This document shows, piece by piece, positions 53,704 through 63,973 of a DNA stretch of 64,000 nucleotides. The notes below the pieces were generated by a model that was given only the letters and a program-made list of their open reading frames with translations, was not told the DNA's origin and made no database searches. Position 1 is the stretch's first letter, and each line of letters begins with the position of its first letter. The position numbers and the translations under genes were made by a program. Source of the DNA: Sphingobacterium gobiense (lineage in GTDB: Bacteria; Bacteroidota; Bacteroidia; Sphingobacteriales; Sphingobacteriaceae); assembly GCF_002980575.1 (NCBI RefSeq), contig NZ_PVBS01000001.1:1116001-1180000 (forward strand), given 5' to 3'.

Positions 53704-53715
53704 GTGTACGTACAC
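53704..53715. promoter_or_regulatory. LacI-type operator, site H (nagA)
   Basis: GTGTACGTACAC is a perfect 12-bp palindrome with a central CG, 22 nt before the nagA ATG. It marks the right end of the regulon. Confidence 0.78.
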
Positions 53716-53868
53716 GAAGATACAAACTTTTTTTATTTACCAAAACTTCACCTAAAAAAGTTACACATTTTTTTGACTATCCACCTTTGATAAAGTTTTT
53801 TTCACTTATTAAAATTAGGATTACCTCCGGCGGGTCTATACTGGTGAAAAATCTCTATTTTTGTCTAT

Positions 53869-54069
53869 ATGATAACAATAGAGGAACTGAAGAGCGAACT
53901 TTTAGCAAAATCTTTGCCAGAACGGGTAGAGATTTCACAGGAGCAAGTCGTAGTAGATGTGGACACTTTCCTGAAGATACAGTTTATCGAAGTAGAAGCT
54001 TGGAAAAAAGATTTAGAAAAATGTCCAGCTTATTTACGACTAATGAAATTCCGGGAAGCAATAAAATAA
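53869..54069 (+). CDS. small conserved-looking protein (possibly DUF6965)
   Basis: A 66-aa protein MITIEELKSELLAKSLPERV..., with the pattern LP-x-R-V-x-I-x(11)-DTFLKIQFIEVEA and PAYLRLMKFREAIK. This looks like the short DUF6965-type proteins of Bacteroidota, but I cannot confirm the family. It is charged, with no signal peptide. Its stop is followed by a hairpin terminator, which supports a real gene. Function unknown. Confidence 0.6.
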   Translation: MITIEELKSELLAKSLPERVEISQEQVVVDVDTFLKIQFIEVEAWKKDLEKCPAYLRLMKFREAIK

Positions 54070-54074
54070 TATGG

Positions 54075-54116
54075 ATAACGAGGGATCTATAAGAGAATAA
54101 GAACCCCCGTTATTTT
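54075..54116. terminator. terminator-like hairpin between the 66-aa gene and the DUF4091 gene
   Basis: Arms ATAACGAGGG (54075-54084) and CCCCCGTTAT (54104-54113), one mismatch, followed by TTT. A perfect 14-bp palindrome TAACAACGTTGTTA (54116-54129) follows at once. The two genes converge, so it may act in both directions. Confidence 0.6.
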
Positions 54117-54134
54117 AACAACGTTGTTATACTC

Positions 54135-55943
54135 CTATTGTACCAATTGAACCGAAAGTTCGTTAAGTAATACTTTAGCATCGTTGAGGTCTTGATTCCA
54201 CGTATCGTTACGCTTTGTAATCTTTAACTTTTGGATGGCCGTTTCCAACCGATCCAAGTTTGCCTGGTCGCCCTTGCCCCTCAACACTTGTTTCACCATC
54301 TGAATCTTCGCATAATCCTGAAGCCCTTCCAATAAGCGTTCATAACGAATCGAGCTTCGAGCATTTGGATATACAATATACGTATCACCAGCCGGCCACG
54401 TACGAAAGCGTGAATCCAACAATGGATTTTCCACCCAAGAATTGAATGCCCAACGCAACATACCATCAAAATTCGCCGCCTCAGTATACCATGCTAGAAG
54501 GGTAGATTCAGCGGGGTCAGAAAACGTAAACTGATTAGGAAATGCATCGCTACAGCAGATGTAAAACGTGGTGTTCAGTCCCCGGGATTGCCGATTTTTA
54601 AGGTCCACTGCCGAAAAGGGATGCCCTATCGAGATACTGATATCATTACTATTTGGATAACGTTGATAAGTTTTCTGATTATCCGCATAAGAAACACCTA
54701 ATTCCGGTGATACCTTTTGTAATAAAGTCAAAGCACCGTCCACCTCTTCCCTGGTACGCTCGTCAATGGCGATATTCGTTTTTTCCAACCAACCTTTTCC
54801 CCGAAGGTGTTCCACGAAATCTTCTAAGAACGGCGTCCATAAATCCTCAAATATAGGTGTCCCCGGTTTAGCCTCGACATTTACAAATTCACCACTTGCC
54901 TCATCATTATAATGGATTTCGTTATTCCAAGGAATAATGGAATAGCAATTTATCATCTTGTCAATACCAAGATCCAGCATAAACTGCACCCATTTATCAA
55001 ACACACGATAATCATACTTCCAAGAACCATCCCTTTGTTTTGTCCAAATAATCATGTCCGCATAGTGATCGAATGTCTGTACATTCCAGGGATCCTTGTT
55101 AAGGGTCGTCGTGATTACTTTTTGCCCTACGTCAGCTAACATCTGCATTTGTGGTTTCAACGCTTCAAAATGTTCGTCAGACCACATTTCAAGCCCTTCT
55201 ACACGTGCCACTGCGGACGGATGTTGCCACTGGTCTAAATGATAGGTCCATTCTGACGGCTTTGGCAAAACCTGATCAATTACGTTCAAAGAAACGTCCA
55301 GTTCTTGCGTCTTTATGCCAGCAGCTTTCACATGCACTTTGGCGGTATAATTTCCCGGCTTCGCGTCTTCAGGAATGCGTAATGTTACCCAAACAGGCCT
55401 TACTTTCTTTGCTTCGAGATCGAAAGAAGTAAGATCGTCCAACATGTCAGGAGATAGAGACATCGCAAAATCTTCCGGTTTGCGATGACCACATCCTCCA
55501 GCGAACTCATCAGTCATCACATAGCGAACAAAATGGGTGGAAGCGATATCAACCGGTAAATTTTCTCCATTTTCTCCCGTAAACTCCGATACTTCTACTT
55601 GTGCATCAGCAATTTCCATATTTGTCCACAATAACAATTGCGCAGACACACGCTCTCCTCTCCATCCTATTATGGATTCTTGTTTCTTGACAGAAAAATC
55701 TGGAGCTACCGACTTCGGAAAGCGCTTATCAATCGTCACAAACGAAGCGTGTAATCCATTTCCCACGTTAGACCAGTCAGACAATGTATCGGCAGTTGGG
55801 TCAGGTAATTCTTCAAAATCGACCAATTCGAATGGTGTGTTCCGCTGTTGCTGCTGTTGACTTTGAGCGCATGCAGAAGCCGTCGCTAGCAGGATTGTGC
55901 TGCACAAAACACCTGTTAATTTTCTCTTATTTAAATTCATCAT
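54135..55943 (-). CDS. DUF4091 domain protein (putative secreted glycoside hydrolase)
   Basis: About 602 aa from the double ATG at 55943/55940. The N-terminus has a signal with a lipobox-like ATASACAQ, then a Gln-rich spacer. The N-terminal half is beta-sandwich-like (WRGERVSAQLLLWTN). The C-terminal half is the DUF4091 barrel-like domain: TNIAIDERTREEVDGAL, FDGMLRWAFNSWVENPLLDSRF, WPAGDTYIVYPNARSSIRYERLLEGLQDYAKI. A carbohydrate-active role is inferred from the family's usual company in sugar loci. It has no copy of the LacI-type operator; a different palindrome (56003-56014) lies upstream. Confidence 0.82.
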   Translation of the reverse strand: MMNLNKRKLTGVLCSTILLATASACAQSQQQQQRNTPFELVDFEELPDPTADTLSDWSNVGNGLHASFVTIDKRFPKSVAPDFSVKKQESIIGWRGERVSAQLLLWTNMEIADAQVEVSEFTGENGENLPVDIASTHFVRYVMTDEFAGGCGHRKPEDFAMSLSPDMLDDLTSFDLEAKKVRPVWVTLRIPEDAKPGNYTAKVHVKAAGIKTQELDVSLNVIDQVLPKPSEWTYHLDQWQHPSAVARVEGLEMWSDEHFEALKPQMQMLADVGQKVITTTLNKDPWNVQTFDHYADMIIWTKQRDGSWKYDYRVFDKWVQFMLDLGIDKMINCYSIIPWNNEIHYNDEASGEFVNVEAKPGTPIFEDLWTPFLEDFVEHLRGKGWLEKTNIAIDERTREEVDGALTLLQKVSPELGVSYADNQKTYQRYPNSNDISISIGHPFSAVDLKNRQSRGLNTTFYICCSDAFPNQFTFSDPAESTLLAWYTEAANFDGMLRWAFNSWVENPLLDSRFRTWPAGDTYIVYPNARSSIRYERLLEGLQDYAKIQMVKQVLRGKGDQANLDRLETAIQKLKITKRNDTWNQDLNDAKVLLNELSVQLVQ

Positions 55944-56002
55944 AAAAAGATTATAGTTTAAACTTAGCGAAATCGATAAGTACATGCAAACCTTACTGAA
56001 AC

Positions 56003-56014
56003 ACAATCGATTGT
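56003..56014. promoter_or_regulatory. palindrome between the divergent DUF4091 and ABC-F genes
   Basis: ACAATCGATTGT is a perfect 12-bp palindrome, 60 nt upstream of the DUF4091 start. Unlike the LacI-type sites it has no ACGT core. Possible operator; no regulator is assignable. Confidence 0.35.
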
Positions 56015-56041
56015 TTAAAATTAGTACTATCCCAAATGTAA

Positions 56042-57751
<1,710 letters not shown>

Positions 57752-57777
57752 GCGTAACCTCAGTATAAAAAAAGGGA

Positions 57778-57805
57778 GGGGAAGCATACATTTCCCCTTT
57801 TTTTT
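57778..57805 (+). terminator. intrinsic terminator after the ABC-F gene
   Basis: Stem GGGGAA (57778-57783) / TTCCCC (57792-57797), preceded by an A-rich tract and followed by eight T residues. Confidence 0.8.
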
Positions 57806-57839
57806 GTTACTTTGGCTTTCTAAATTTATAAAAGAGACC

Positions 57840-58736
57840 ATGAAACCAAACACATTCTACTCGCTGATAATGTTAGCGGGAATTACTTTTTTATCTTGTT
57901 CTTCTGGAACAACTTCTTCAACTACGCAGGTAGAAGATACATTGCAGGATACAGTCGGTTACCCTGAAGAACATTTAAATTGGAAATTAGGGGCACAAGC
58001 GTACACATTTAGGTTGTTTACTTTTGCCGAAGCATTGGATAAGATAGATAGTGCTGACTTACGGTTTGTAGAAGCTTTTCCAGGACAGATTATCGGAGCG
58101 GGGAACGAGGAGAAGTTTAACTATACCCTCTCGAAAGAAGGACGGAATCTCGTGCGAAAGCTCTTGACTGACCGTAATATTACGCTGCATGCCTTTGGCG
58201 TGGTTAATGGCAAAGATGCCGCAGAATGGGATCAGATTTTTGCTTTTGCCCAAGATATGGGCGTCCGCGTCATCAATTGCGAGCCGAAAGAAGAACACTT
58301 GGATATTATATCTGCCTTATGCGACAAATACGATATCCGTGCCGCCATTCATAACCACCCAGAACCCACAACCTATTGGAAACCCGAAGTCGTTTTGGCG
58401 GCATTGCAAGGGAGAAGTTCCAAAATGGGTGCAGCAGCTGATGTTGGACACTGGATGCGTTCGGGATTAGATCCTGTGGAATGCCTAAAGAAATTAAACG
58501 GTAAAATTATTCACGCGCACTTTAAAGATTTGAATGCTTTCGGCGACAAAAAAGCACATGATGTGCACTGGGGAACAGGTAAGCTTCCGATCAATGAAGT
58601 CATCGAAGAACTGAAAAATCAAAACTTTGATGGAATGCTATCTGCAGAATACGAATACAATTGGGAAAACAACCAACCTGATGTCGCCCAGAGCGTACGT
58701 AATCTCCGCGAACTATTATCAGCATCTGCTAATTAA
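57840..58736 (+). CDS. TIM-barrel sugar isomerase/epimerase-like lipoprotein
   Basis: About 298 aa from MKPNTFYSLI at 57840 (the frame opens at 57684 inside the preceding gene). Lipobox ITFLSCSSG with Cys20. The xylose-isomerase-like TIM barrel (AP endonuclease 2 family) shows LGAQAYTFRLFTFAEAL, HAFGVV, AIHNHPEPTTYW, AADVGHWMRSGLDPVECL, IIHAHFKDLN and LSAEYEYNWENN. The His, Glu and Asp residues fit a divalent-metal site. Exported members of this family are often linked with DUF1080 and Gfo/Idh enzymes. It lies outside the operator-marked regulon. The 3' end overlaps the convergent peptidase gene by 8 nt. Confidence 0.82.
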   Translation: MKPNTFYSLIMLAGITFLSCSSGTTSSTTQVEDTLQDTVGYPEEHLNWKLGAQAYTFRLFTFAEALDKIDSADLRFVEAFPGQIIGAGNEEKFNYTLSKEGRNLVRKLLTDRNITLHAFGVVNGKDAAEWDQIFAFAQDMGVRVINCEPKEEHLDIISALCDKYDIRAAIHNHPEPTTYWKPEVVLAALQGRSSKMGAAADVGHWMRSGLDPVECLKKLNGKIIHAHFKDLNAFGDKKAHDVHWGTGKLPINEVIEELKNQNFDGMLSAEYEYNWENNQPDVAQSVRNLRELLSASAN

Positions 58737-60228
58737 TCCAGTTCTTATAAAAATTTTCTTGCGGTGGTCGACTTAAATCGATAAGATAACCGTTGACCAC
58801 TGCATATTTCAATTTTGCGCCGTCCCCTAGGAAGAAGTTACTAGTTCCTGTCAGAACGATTTTAGGTGTTGGAGCAATTTCAGTACCAGTAGCAATAACC
58901 AATGGGAGATTATGTAAACGATCTTGCCCCCGAGAGGCCACCCGAACGGCAATATATCCCTCTTTTAATAACTCCCAAGCGTCACTATTACGAATATCAT
59001 CAACTGTCTGGAAAATCTTCGGATAGACTTTTCCTTGCACAAATTTCAACCCGCCGGCATCCAGCTCATCGTACCCATACGTACCTTCTAAATCACCTAT
59101 ATCTTCTATCCAACCGCGTACACAATAATCTCGCTCTACAGTCAGCTCTGCTCGCCGGATAGCAACGTCTGTCTTTAGCGGCACACTATCCGTTCCTAAG
59201 TCGACCTGTCGGATGACCACGTCGTGTAATTGAGACGCATTAAAAGGAATCTTATCATATGCCTTATAATCGTGCTTCTTATATGAACCCTGTGCAATTT
59301 CCAGTAAAGCGTTCAGAATAATGGCAAAATTAAACCGTCTTATTTCCTGTTTTTCAGGGTCACCTTTCAAACCACCCGATTCAATCAGCACCGTACTCGC
59401 ACCCCATGCTTGGAAATTGTCACCAAAGCCACGTGGTGAATACGTATCGTCATACTTTGCGACCGCATCGGGAACATACTGTTGCAAAAGGTCGTTCATC
59501 CCCACAATGAGCTGCATCGCGCCTTTACGGACATCGTTCACTTCCCTGTCCACATTATAAGCCGGTGCAAGCATTGCTATCGTTACCGGATTTTTTGTTT
59601 TAGGAACGTTGTAATATATACTCTGATCGTGCAGGTTAAAGCCATAATTTGGCTTCACCTCTTCCGCCATCCGTCGCAGCAATTTCGCTTCCACGGTATG
59701 ATTGGCACGTGCATCTCGGTTCAAATCGATATATTGGGCGTTTCGCCGTATAAAACGTTCAGCACCATCGGGATTCAGCATCGGAATAAAATGAATAGTC
59801 AGGTTATCCTTAAGACAGGTTCGAATGGAGTCGAAGCCATCATTTCCGCCTTCCAAAAAATTGAAAATATCAAACAGGGCCATCGTAGCCGTAGGTTCAT
59901 CACCGTGCATCTGCGACCATAGCATCACTTTTTTATCTCCGCTACCGTATTTCAATTTATATATTGCTCGGCTTTCCACCGATTTGCCTATCTCCGCAAC
60001 CTGCAGCACACCCTTCTCTTCCCGTATTTTCACCAAGTCCACGATATCCTGATGCTTAAAACGTCTATTCGTTAAAGCTGTTTCCCGATATGTTCTATGT
60101 AAGCTATTATAAGCATTTGTATCCAAAGTCATTGCATTCGCATAGCTATTTGATTCGCTCGTGATCGTTGTTTGATTACAAGACTGAAGACTTGTAAATA
60201 CACATAAGAAAAAAAAGATTCTTTTCAT
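58729..60228 (-). CDS. M14-family zinc carboxypeptidase-like lipoprotein
   Basis: A 499-aa protein. Lipobox SLQSCNQ with Cys17. Zinc ligands: His108 and Glu111 in SQMHGDEPT, and a third His in NLHDQSIYYNVP. The catalytic-type Glu lies in VLIESGGLKGDPEKQE. LNPDGAERFIRRNAQYIDLNRDAR is the M14 substrate-binding region. The C-terminal 170 residues form a further beta-rich domain. Probably a periplasmic peptidase or amidase for peptides or peptidoglycan fragments. It follows the dihydroorotase gene by 14 nt. Confidence 0.88.
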   Translation of the reverse strand: MKRIFFFLCVFTSLQSCNQTTITSESNSYANAMTLDTNAYNSLHRTYRETALTNRRFKHQDIVDLVKIREEKGVLQVAEIGKSVESRAIYKLKYGSGDKKVMLWSQMHGDEPTATMALFDIFNFLEGGNDGFDSIRTCLKDNLTIHFIPMLNPDGAERFIRRNAQYIDLNRDARANHTVEAKLLRRMAEEVKPNYGFNLHDQSIYYNVPKTKNPVTIAMLAPAYNVDREVNDVRKGAMQLIVGMNDLLQQYVPDAVAKYDDTYSPRGFGDNFQAWGASTVLIESGGLKGDPEKQEIRRFNFAIILNALLEIAQGSYKKHDYKAYDKIPFNASQLHDVVIRQVDLGTDSVPLKTDVAIRRAELTVERDYCVRGWIEDIGDLEGTYGYDELDAGGLKFVQGKVYPKIFQTVDDIRNSDAWELLKEGYIAVRVASRGQDRLHNLPLVIATGTEIAPTPKIVLTGTSNFFLGDGAKLKYAVVNGYLIDLSRPPQENFYKNWIN

Positions 60229-60242
60229 ATACAGTAGCTTTC

Positions 60243-61580
60243 CTACCGGTTAAACAATAACCGATGCCCTGTACCTACTTCAATAATCTTGCCATCTGTA
60301 TAAGCTACATTTCCAGAAACCAATGTGTGGGCTACTGTAGCCGAAAACGTATGTCCTTCAAAAGGCGACCAGCCACATTTTGACAAGATGTTGTCTTTAG
60401 AAACCGTATATGGTTGATCGAGATCTACCAGTACTAAATCGGCCCAGTATCCCTCTCTGACGAACCCCCTGCTTTCTATCTGAAACAGCTCAGCAGTATT
60501 GTGTGCCGTTTTTTGCACCAGCTGTTCCAATGTCATTTTACCCTGTTTTACCAAGTCCAACAACGCTTGGAGTGCATGTTGCACTAAGGGGCCACCAGAT
60601 GGTGCTTGAGCATAAGGTTTTGATTTTTCTTCCAGTGTATGGGGCGCATGGTCTGTAGCAATTACATCGATATGTCCATCTAACACCGCCTGTAAAACCC
60701 CTTCCCGATCGGCAGCCGTCTTCACCGCGGGATTCCATTTAATGAAGTTTCCTTTTTCTTCATAATCTGCGTCAGAGAACCAAAGATGATGCACACAAGC
60801 TTCCGCTGTAATTTTCTTCTCCTTTAAGGGACTAGTGCTGACGAAGAGTGCAGTTTCTGCCGCAGTTGAAATATGTAATATATGAAGGCGAGTATTATGC
60901 TTTTTGGCAAGTTCAACTGCTTTGGAGGAAGAAAGGTAACAGGCCTCTGCTGTCCGAATAAGCGGATGCATAAAAGGTTGCAATTTCTCCTCTCCATATT
61001 TTTCCTTAAAAGCTTGAAGATTGCGTTGCACGGTCGCTTCGTCTTCACAATGAACTGCTATCAGCGTCGTTGCTTCGGCAAAAATCTTCTCCAACGTTGT
61101 TTCATTGTCTACCAACATATTTCCCGTAGACGAGCCCATAAAGATCTTGATACCGCAAACATCACGTGGATTTATTTTTAAAACCTCGTCTAAGTTATCA
61201 TTGGCGGCTCCCATGAAAAAAGAATAGTTTGCCAATGATTTTTCGGCAGCAATATCGTATTTGTCTTGCAACAATTTTTGGGTCAGCGTATTGGGAACCG
61301 TATTTGGCATTTCCATAAACGAGGTTGTGCCTCCCGCAACCGCTGCACGGCTTTCATGCCAAATATCGGCTTTATAGGTCAAACCAGGTTCGCGGAAATG
61401 CACCTGATCATCGATCAACCCCGGTAGCAAATGTAAACCCCGTGCATCTATCGTCTGATCAGCGGAACGTTTGATTTCTTCGGCAATCATCTCGATTCGC
61501 CCGTTACTGATATATACATCACTCAAAAAGGTTTTTCCCTCGTTGACAATTTGTGCTGATTTTATAAGAATTGATGGCAT
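60243..61580 (-). CDS. pyrC: dihydroorotase-family amidohydrolase
   Basis: A 445-aa class I dihydroorotase homologue: LLPGLIDDQVHFREPGLTYKADI, SFMEMPNTVPNT, GIKIFMGSSTGNM with the carbamylatable Lys, AVHCEDE, RLHILHISTAAET, and VIATDHAPHTLEEK. In the first metal motif the usual HxH is Gln59-Val-His61. From memory this DDQVHFREPG form occurs throughout Bacteroidota dihydroorotases, so it may be a lineage trait. It would convert carbamoyl aspartate to dihydroorotate. It sits after nuoD, where nuoE would be expected. Confidence 0.85.
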   Translation of the reverse strand: MPSILIKSAQIVNEGKTFLSDVYISNGRIEMIAEEIKRSADQTIDARGLHLLPGLIDDQVHFREPGLTYKADIWHESRAAVAGGTTSFMEMPNTVPNTLTQKLLQDKYDIAAEKSLANYSFFMGAANDNLDEVLKINPRDVCGIKIFMGSSTGNMLVDNETTLEKIFAEATTLIAVHCEDEATVQRNLQAFKEKYGEEKLQPFMHPLIRTAEACYLSSSKAVELAKKHNTRLHILHISTAAETALFVSTSPLKEKKITAEACVHHLWFSDADYEEKGNFIKWNPAVKTAADREGVLQAVLDGHIDVIATDHAPHTLEEKSKPYAQAPSGGPLVQHALQALLDLVKQGKMTLEQLVQKTAHNTAELFQIESRGFVREGYWADLVLVDLDQPYTVSKDNILSKCGWSPFEGHTFSATVAHTLVSGNVAYTDGKIIEVGTGHRLLFNR

Positions 61581-61586
61581 GTCTTA

Positions 61587-61614
61587 GTTATGAATTATGC
61601 GTTATAAATTATGA
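61587..61614. repeat. short imperfect tandem repeat between nuoD and dihydroorotase
   Basis: Two 14-bp units, GTTATGAATTATGC (61587-61600) and GTTATAAATTATGA (61601-61614), 12 of 14 identical. ATTATGA-type repeats are frequent in intergenic DNA of this group. Confidence 0.45.
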
Positions 61615-61627
61615 GTTCCAATTCAAA

Positions 61628-62818
61628 TTACCTATCCACTTCTCCCAGTACAATATCAATAGAGCCGAGGATGGCAATTAAATCCGCTATAAGCTGCCCT
61701 TTACCTAGTTCGGGCAATACAGAAAGGTTATTGAAACTAGGCCCCCGCGCTTTTACCCGTCGCGGCACATCTGTCTTCTCCTGCGTTACAAAATGAAAGC
61801 CTAATTCACCTTTCGGGTTTTCTGCACGAATGTAATATTCCTGCGCTTTCAAGTTCACTTTTTTCGGAACTAATCCCCGAGGATCGAAATCCGGTGTCCT
61901 TTTATAATCAAGCTGAAGCCGTTGCAAACATTGTTCTATGATCTTTACAGATTCCTTCACTTCATCGACACGAACCTTATACCTATCCCAGCAATCTCCA
62001 AGCGTTCCCATCTCACCCTTCCCAATCGGGATCTCAAAATCCAGCTCGGGGTAAACACTATAACCATCCACTCTGCGTAAATCCCACTTAATACCCGATG
62101 CACGTAACATCGGTCCGCTACATCCATAATTGATAGCGACATCCGCAGGCAGCGCTCCTATATTCGCTGTACGCGAAATAAATATCTGGTTATTCGAAAG
62201 CAAATCATCCAGCTCCACCAGCTTGGGTTTAAAATAGTCTACAAATTCTTGACAACGGCTTTCAAATCCCACAGGCAAATCATAAAATAACCCGCCTATC
62301 CAAATATAGTTGTAAAGCATACGCGATCCCGAAGCCCATTCCAACATATTCATAATGTGCTCTCGATCGCGAAAACACCACATAAACGGCGTGAAAGCAC
62401 CAATATCAATTCCGTAAGTACCGATAGCAATCAAGTGGGAAGCAATACGATTCAGTTCACAAACTAACACCCGTATATATTCCACACGCTTGGGCAATTT
62501 GTTTTCTATTTTGAGCATACGTTCTACCCCCATAACAAAAGCGTGGCTGTTGTTCATGGACGACAAATAATCCAATCTATCCGTAAAAGGTATAGTCTTT
62601 CCGTAATTGAGTGATTCCGCATGCTTATCAAAACAGCGATGAAGATAACCTAAATGCGGGATGACCTCCCTCACAACCTCTCCATCCGTAATAAGCTCCA
62701 AACGGAGCACACCGTGTGTAGAGGGGTGTTGTGGCCCCATGTTGATGACCATTTCTTGCGGCGTAATTGCCGCAATCTTCTTCTTATAATTCTCCAGTCC
62801 TTCGGTATAAGGCGTCAT
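61628..62818 (-). CDS. nuoD: NADH-quinone oxidoreductase subunit D
   Basis: A 396-aa subunit of respiratory complex I (49-kDa type), in the peripheral arm at the quinone site. [74 protein letters not shown], and the C-terminal DIVLGEVDR are all diagnostic. It follows nuoC by 6 nt. Confidence 0.97.
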   Translation of the reverse strand: MTPYTEGLENYKKKIAAITPQEMVINMGPQHPSTHGVLRLELITDGEVVREVIPHLGYLHRCFDKHAESLNYGKTIPFTDRLDYLSSMNNSHAFVMGVERMLKIENKLPKRVEYIRVLVCELNRIASHLIAIGTYGIDIGAFTPFMWCFRDREHIMNMLEWASGSRMLYNYIWIGGLFYDLPVGFESRCQEFVDYFKPKLVELDDLLSNNQIFISRTANIGALPADVAINYGCSGPMLRASGIKWDLRRVDGYSVYPELDFEIPIGKGEMGTLGDCWDRYKVRVDEVKESVKIIEQCLQRLQLDYKRTPDFDPRGLVPKKVNLKAQEYYIRAENPKGELGFHFVTQEKTDVPRRVKARGPSFNNLSVLPELGKGQLIADLIAILGSIDIVLGEVDR

Positions 62819-62824
62819 CTTTGT

Positions 62825-63316
62825 TTATTTAATGGCTATTCCGTGATAAGTCTCCGCATCTTCATAATCCTTGCGCAAGGGATATCCCTGCCAATCGTCA
62901 GGCAACAAGATACGTCTGAGATCCGGGTGCCCTGTAAAAAATATCCCCATCAAATCGAATGCCTCCCGTTCATGCCAATCAGCTGTACGCCAAACGGCCG
63001 CAACCGAAGGTACCTCGGGTAAACTATCAAGTCGACGGTCATTCTCCATTTCCACCTTCAATATGAGTTGTGTTTGATAGGGGATGGAAGCCAAGTGATA
63101 CACTACTGCAAATCGGTTATCGGGATGATAATCTACGGCGGATATATTCGAAAGAAAATCAAAATAACATCCTTCGGTATCCCTCAAAAAATAGGCAATT
63201 TTAACCAAATTATCGGCATCTACAACCAAAGTAGGCTGTAAATGTTCCTCTTCAATACGAACAATAGCCTGTTCGCTAATATGGGTGATTATTAAATCTT
63301 TTATTTTAGTTATCAT
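62825..63316 (-). CDS. nuoC: NADH-quinone oxidoreductase subunit C
   Basis: A 163-aa 30-kDa-type complex I subunit: YFDFLSNISAVDYHPDNRFAVVYHL, SVAAVWRTADWHEREAFDLMGIFFTGHPDLRRILLPDDWQGYPLRKDYE. It is separate from nuoD, as usual in Bacteroidota. It follows pdxH by 3 nt; other complex I genes are not in the window. Confidence 0.97.
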   Translation of the reverse strand: MITKIKDLIITHISEQAIVRIEEEHLQPTLVVDADNLVKIAYFLRDTEGCYFDFLSNISAVDYHPDNRFAVVYHLASIPYQTQLILKVEMENDRRLDSLPEVPSVAAVWRTADWHEREAFDLMGIFFTGHPDLRRILLPDDWQGYPLRKDYEDAETYHGIAIK

Positions 63317-63319
63317 GTA

Positions 63320-63973
63320 TTATGGCGCTAATCGTTGTATAATCCAATCCTCCTGTTGAAAAACATATTCAATGCGATCGTGTAAACGATTACTTCTACC
63401 CTGCCAAAATTCCATTCGCAACGGATGGACCACGTAACCTCCCCAAAAAGCAGGTCGTTCTATATTCACTTTTTCAGCGAACTCCACCGTCAATTGTTCA
63501 ACACGCGTTTCTAACACCTTTCTATCCGCAATGACCTGGCTCTGTGGCGATGCTATTGCTCCAATACGGCTTCCCTTGGGGCGAGAGGCAAAATATTCAT
63601 CTGAATCCTCTGAAAGCAGTTTCTCCGCCCATCCCTCTACCCGCACTTGCCGTTGCAGTTCAGGCCAAAAAAACAAAAGGCTGACTTTCTTTTCTTTCGC
63701 CATAGCCTGCCCCTTTTTACTATGATAATTTGTAAAAAAGCTAAATCCAGTAGGTTTTATATCTTTTAAAAGAACAACCCTCGACGAAGGAAAGCCGTCT
63801 TCTCCAACCGTCGCCAATACCATCGCATTTGGTTCCACCACCTCAGCATGACGAGCTTCGTCAAACCAACGCTGAAATTGTTTAATTGGATCGGACAATA
63901 CGTCTCCCTCGTCCAATTTATATTTACAATAATCTTCCCGTATAGCTGCAATATCTTTATGGATAATGGACAT
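63320..63973 (-). CDS. pdxH: pyridoxamine 5'-phosphate oxidase
   Basis: A 217-aa FMN enzyme that oxidises pyridoxine/pyridoxamine 5'-phosphate to pyridoxal 5'-phosphate. Family blocks: DPIKQFQRWFDEA, NAMVLATVGEDGFPSSRVVLLKD, FFTNYHSKKGQ, FFWPELQRQVRVEG, YFASRPKGSRIGAIASPQSQVI, PAFWGGYVVHPLRMEFWQGRSNRLHDR. The start ATG at 63973 reads MSIIHKDIAAIRED. It is 3 nt upstream of nuoC on the same strand, an unusual neighbour for complex I genes. Confidence 0.97.
   Translation of the reverse strand: MSIIHKDIAAIREDYCKYKLDEGDVLSDPIKQFQRWFDEARHAEVVEPNAMVLATVGEDGFPSSRVVLLKDIKPTGFSFFTNYHSKKGQAMAKEKKVSLLFFWPELQRQVRVEGWAEKLLSEDSDEYFASRPKGSRIGAIASPQSQVIADRKVLETRVEQLTVEFAEKVNIERPAFWGGYVVHPLRMEFWQGRSNRLHDRIEYVFQQEDWIIQRLAP

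Noticed and set aside
53683..53715. N-terminal extension of NagA
   Set aside because: It would place the coding sequence through the perfect operator palindrome; the ATG at 53682 matches the family start.
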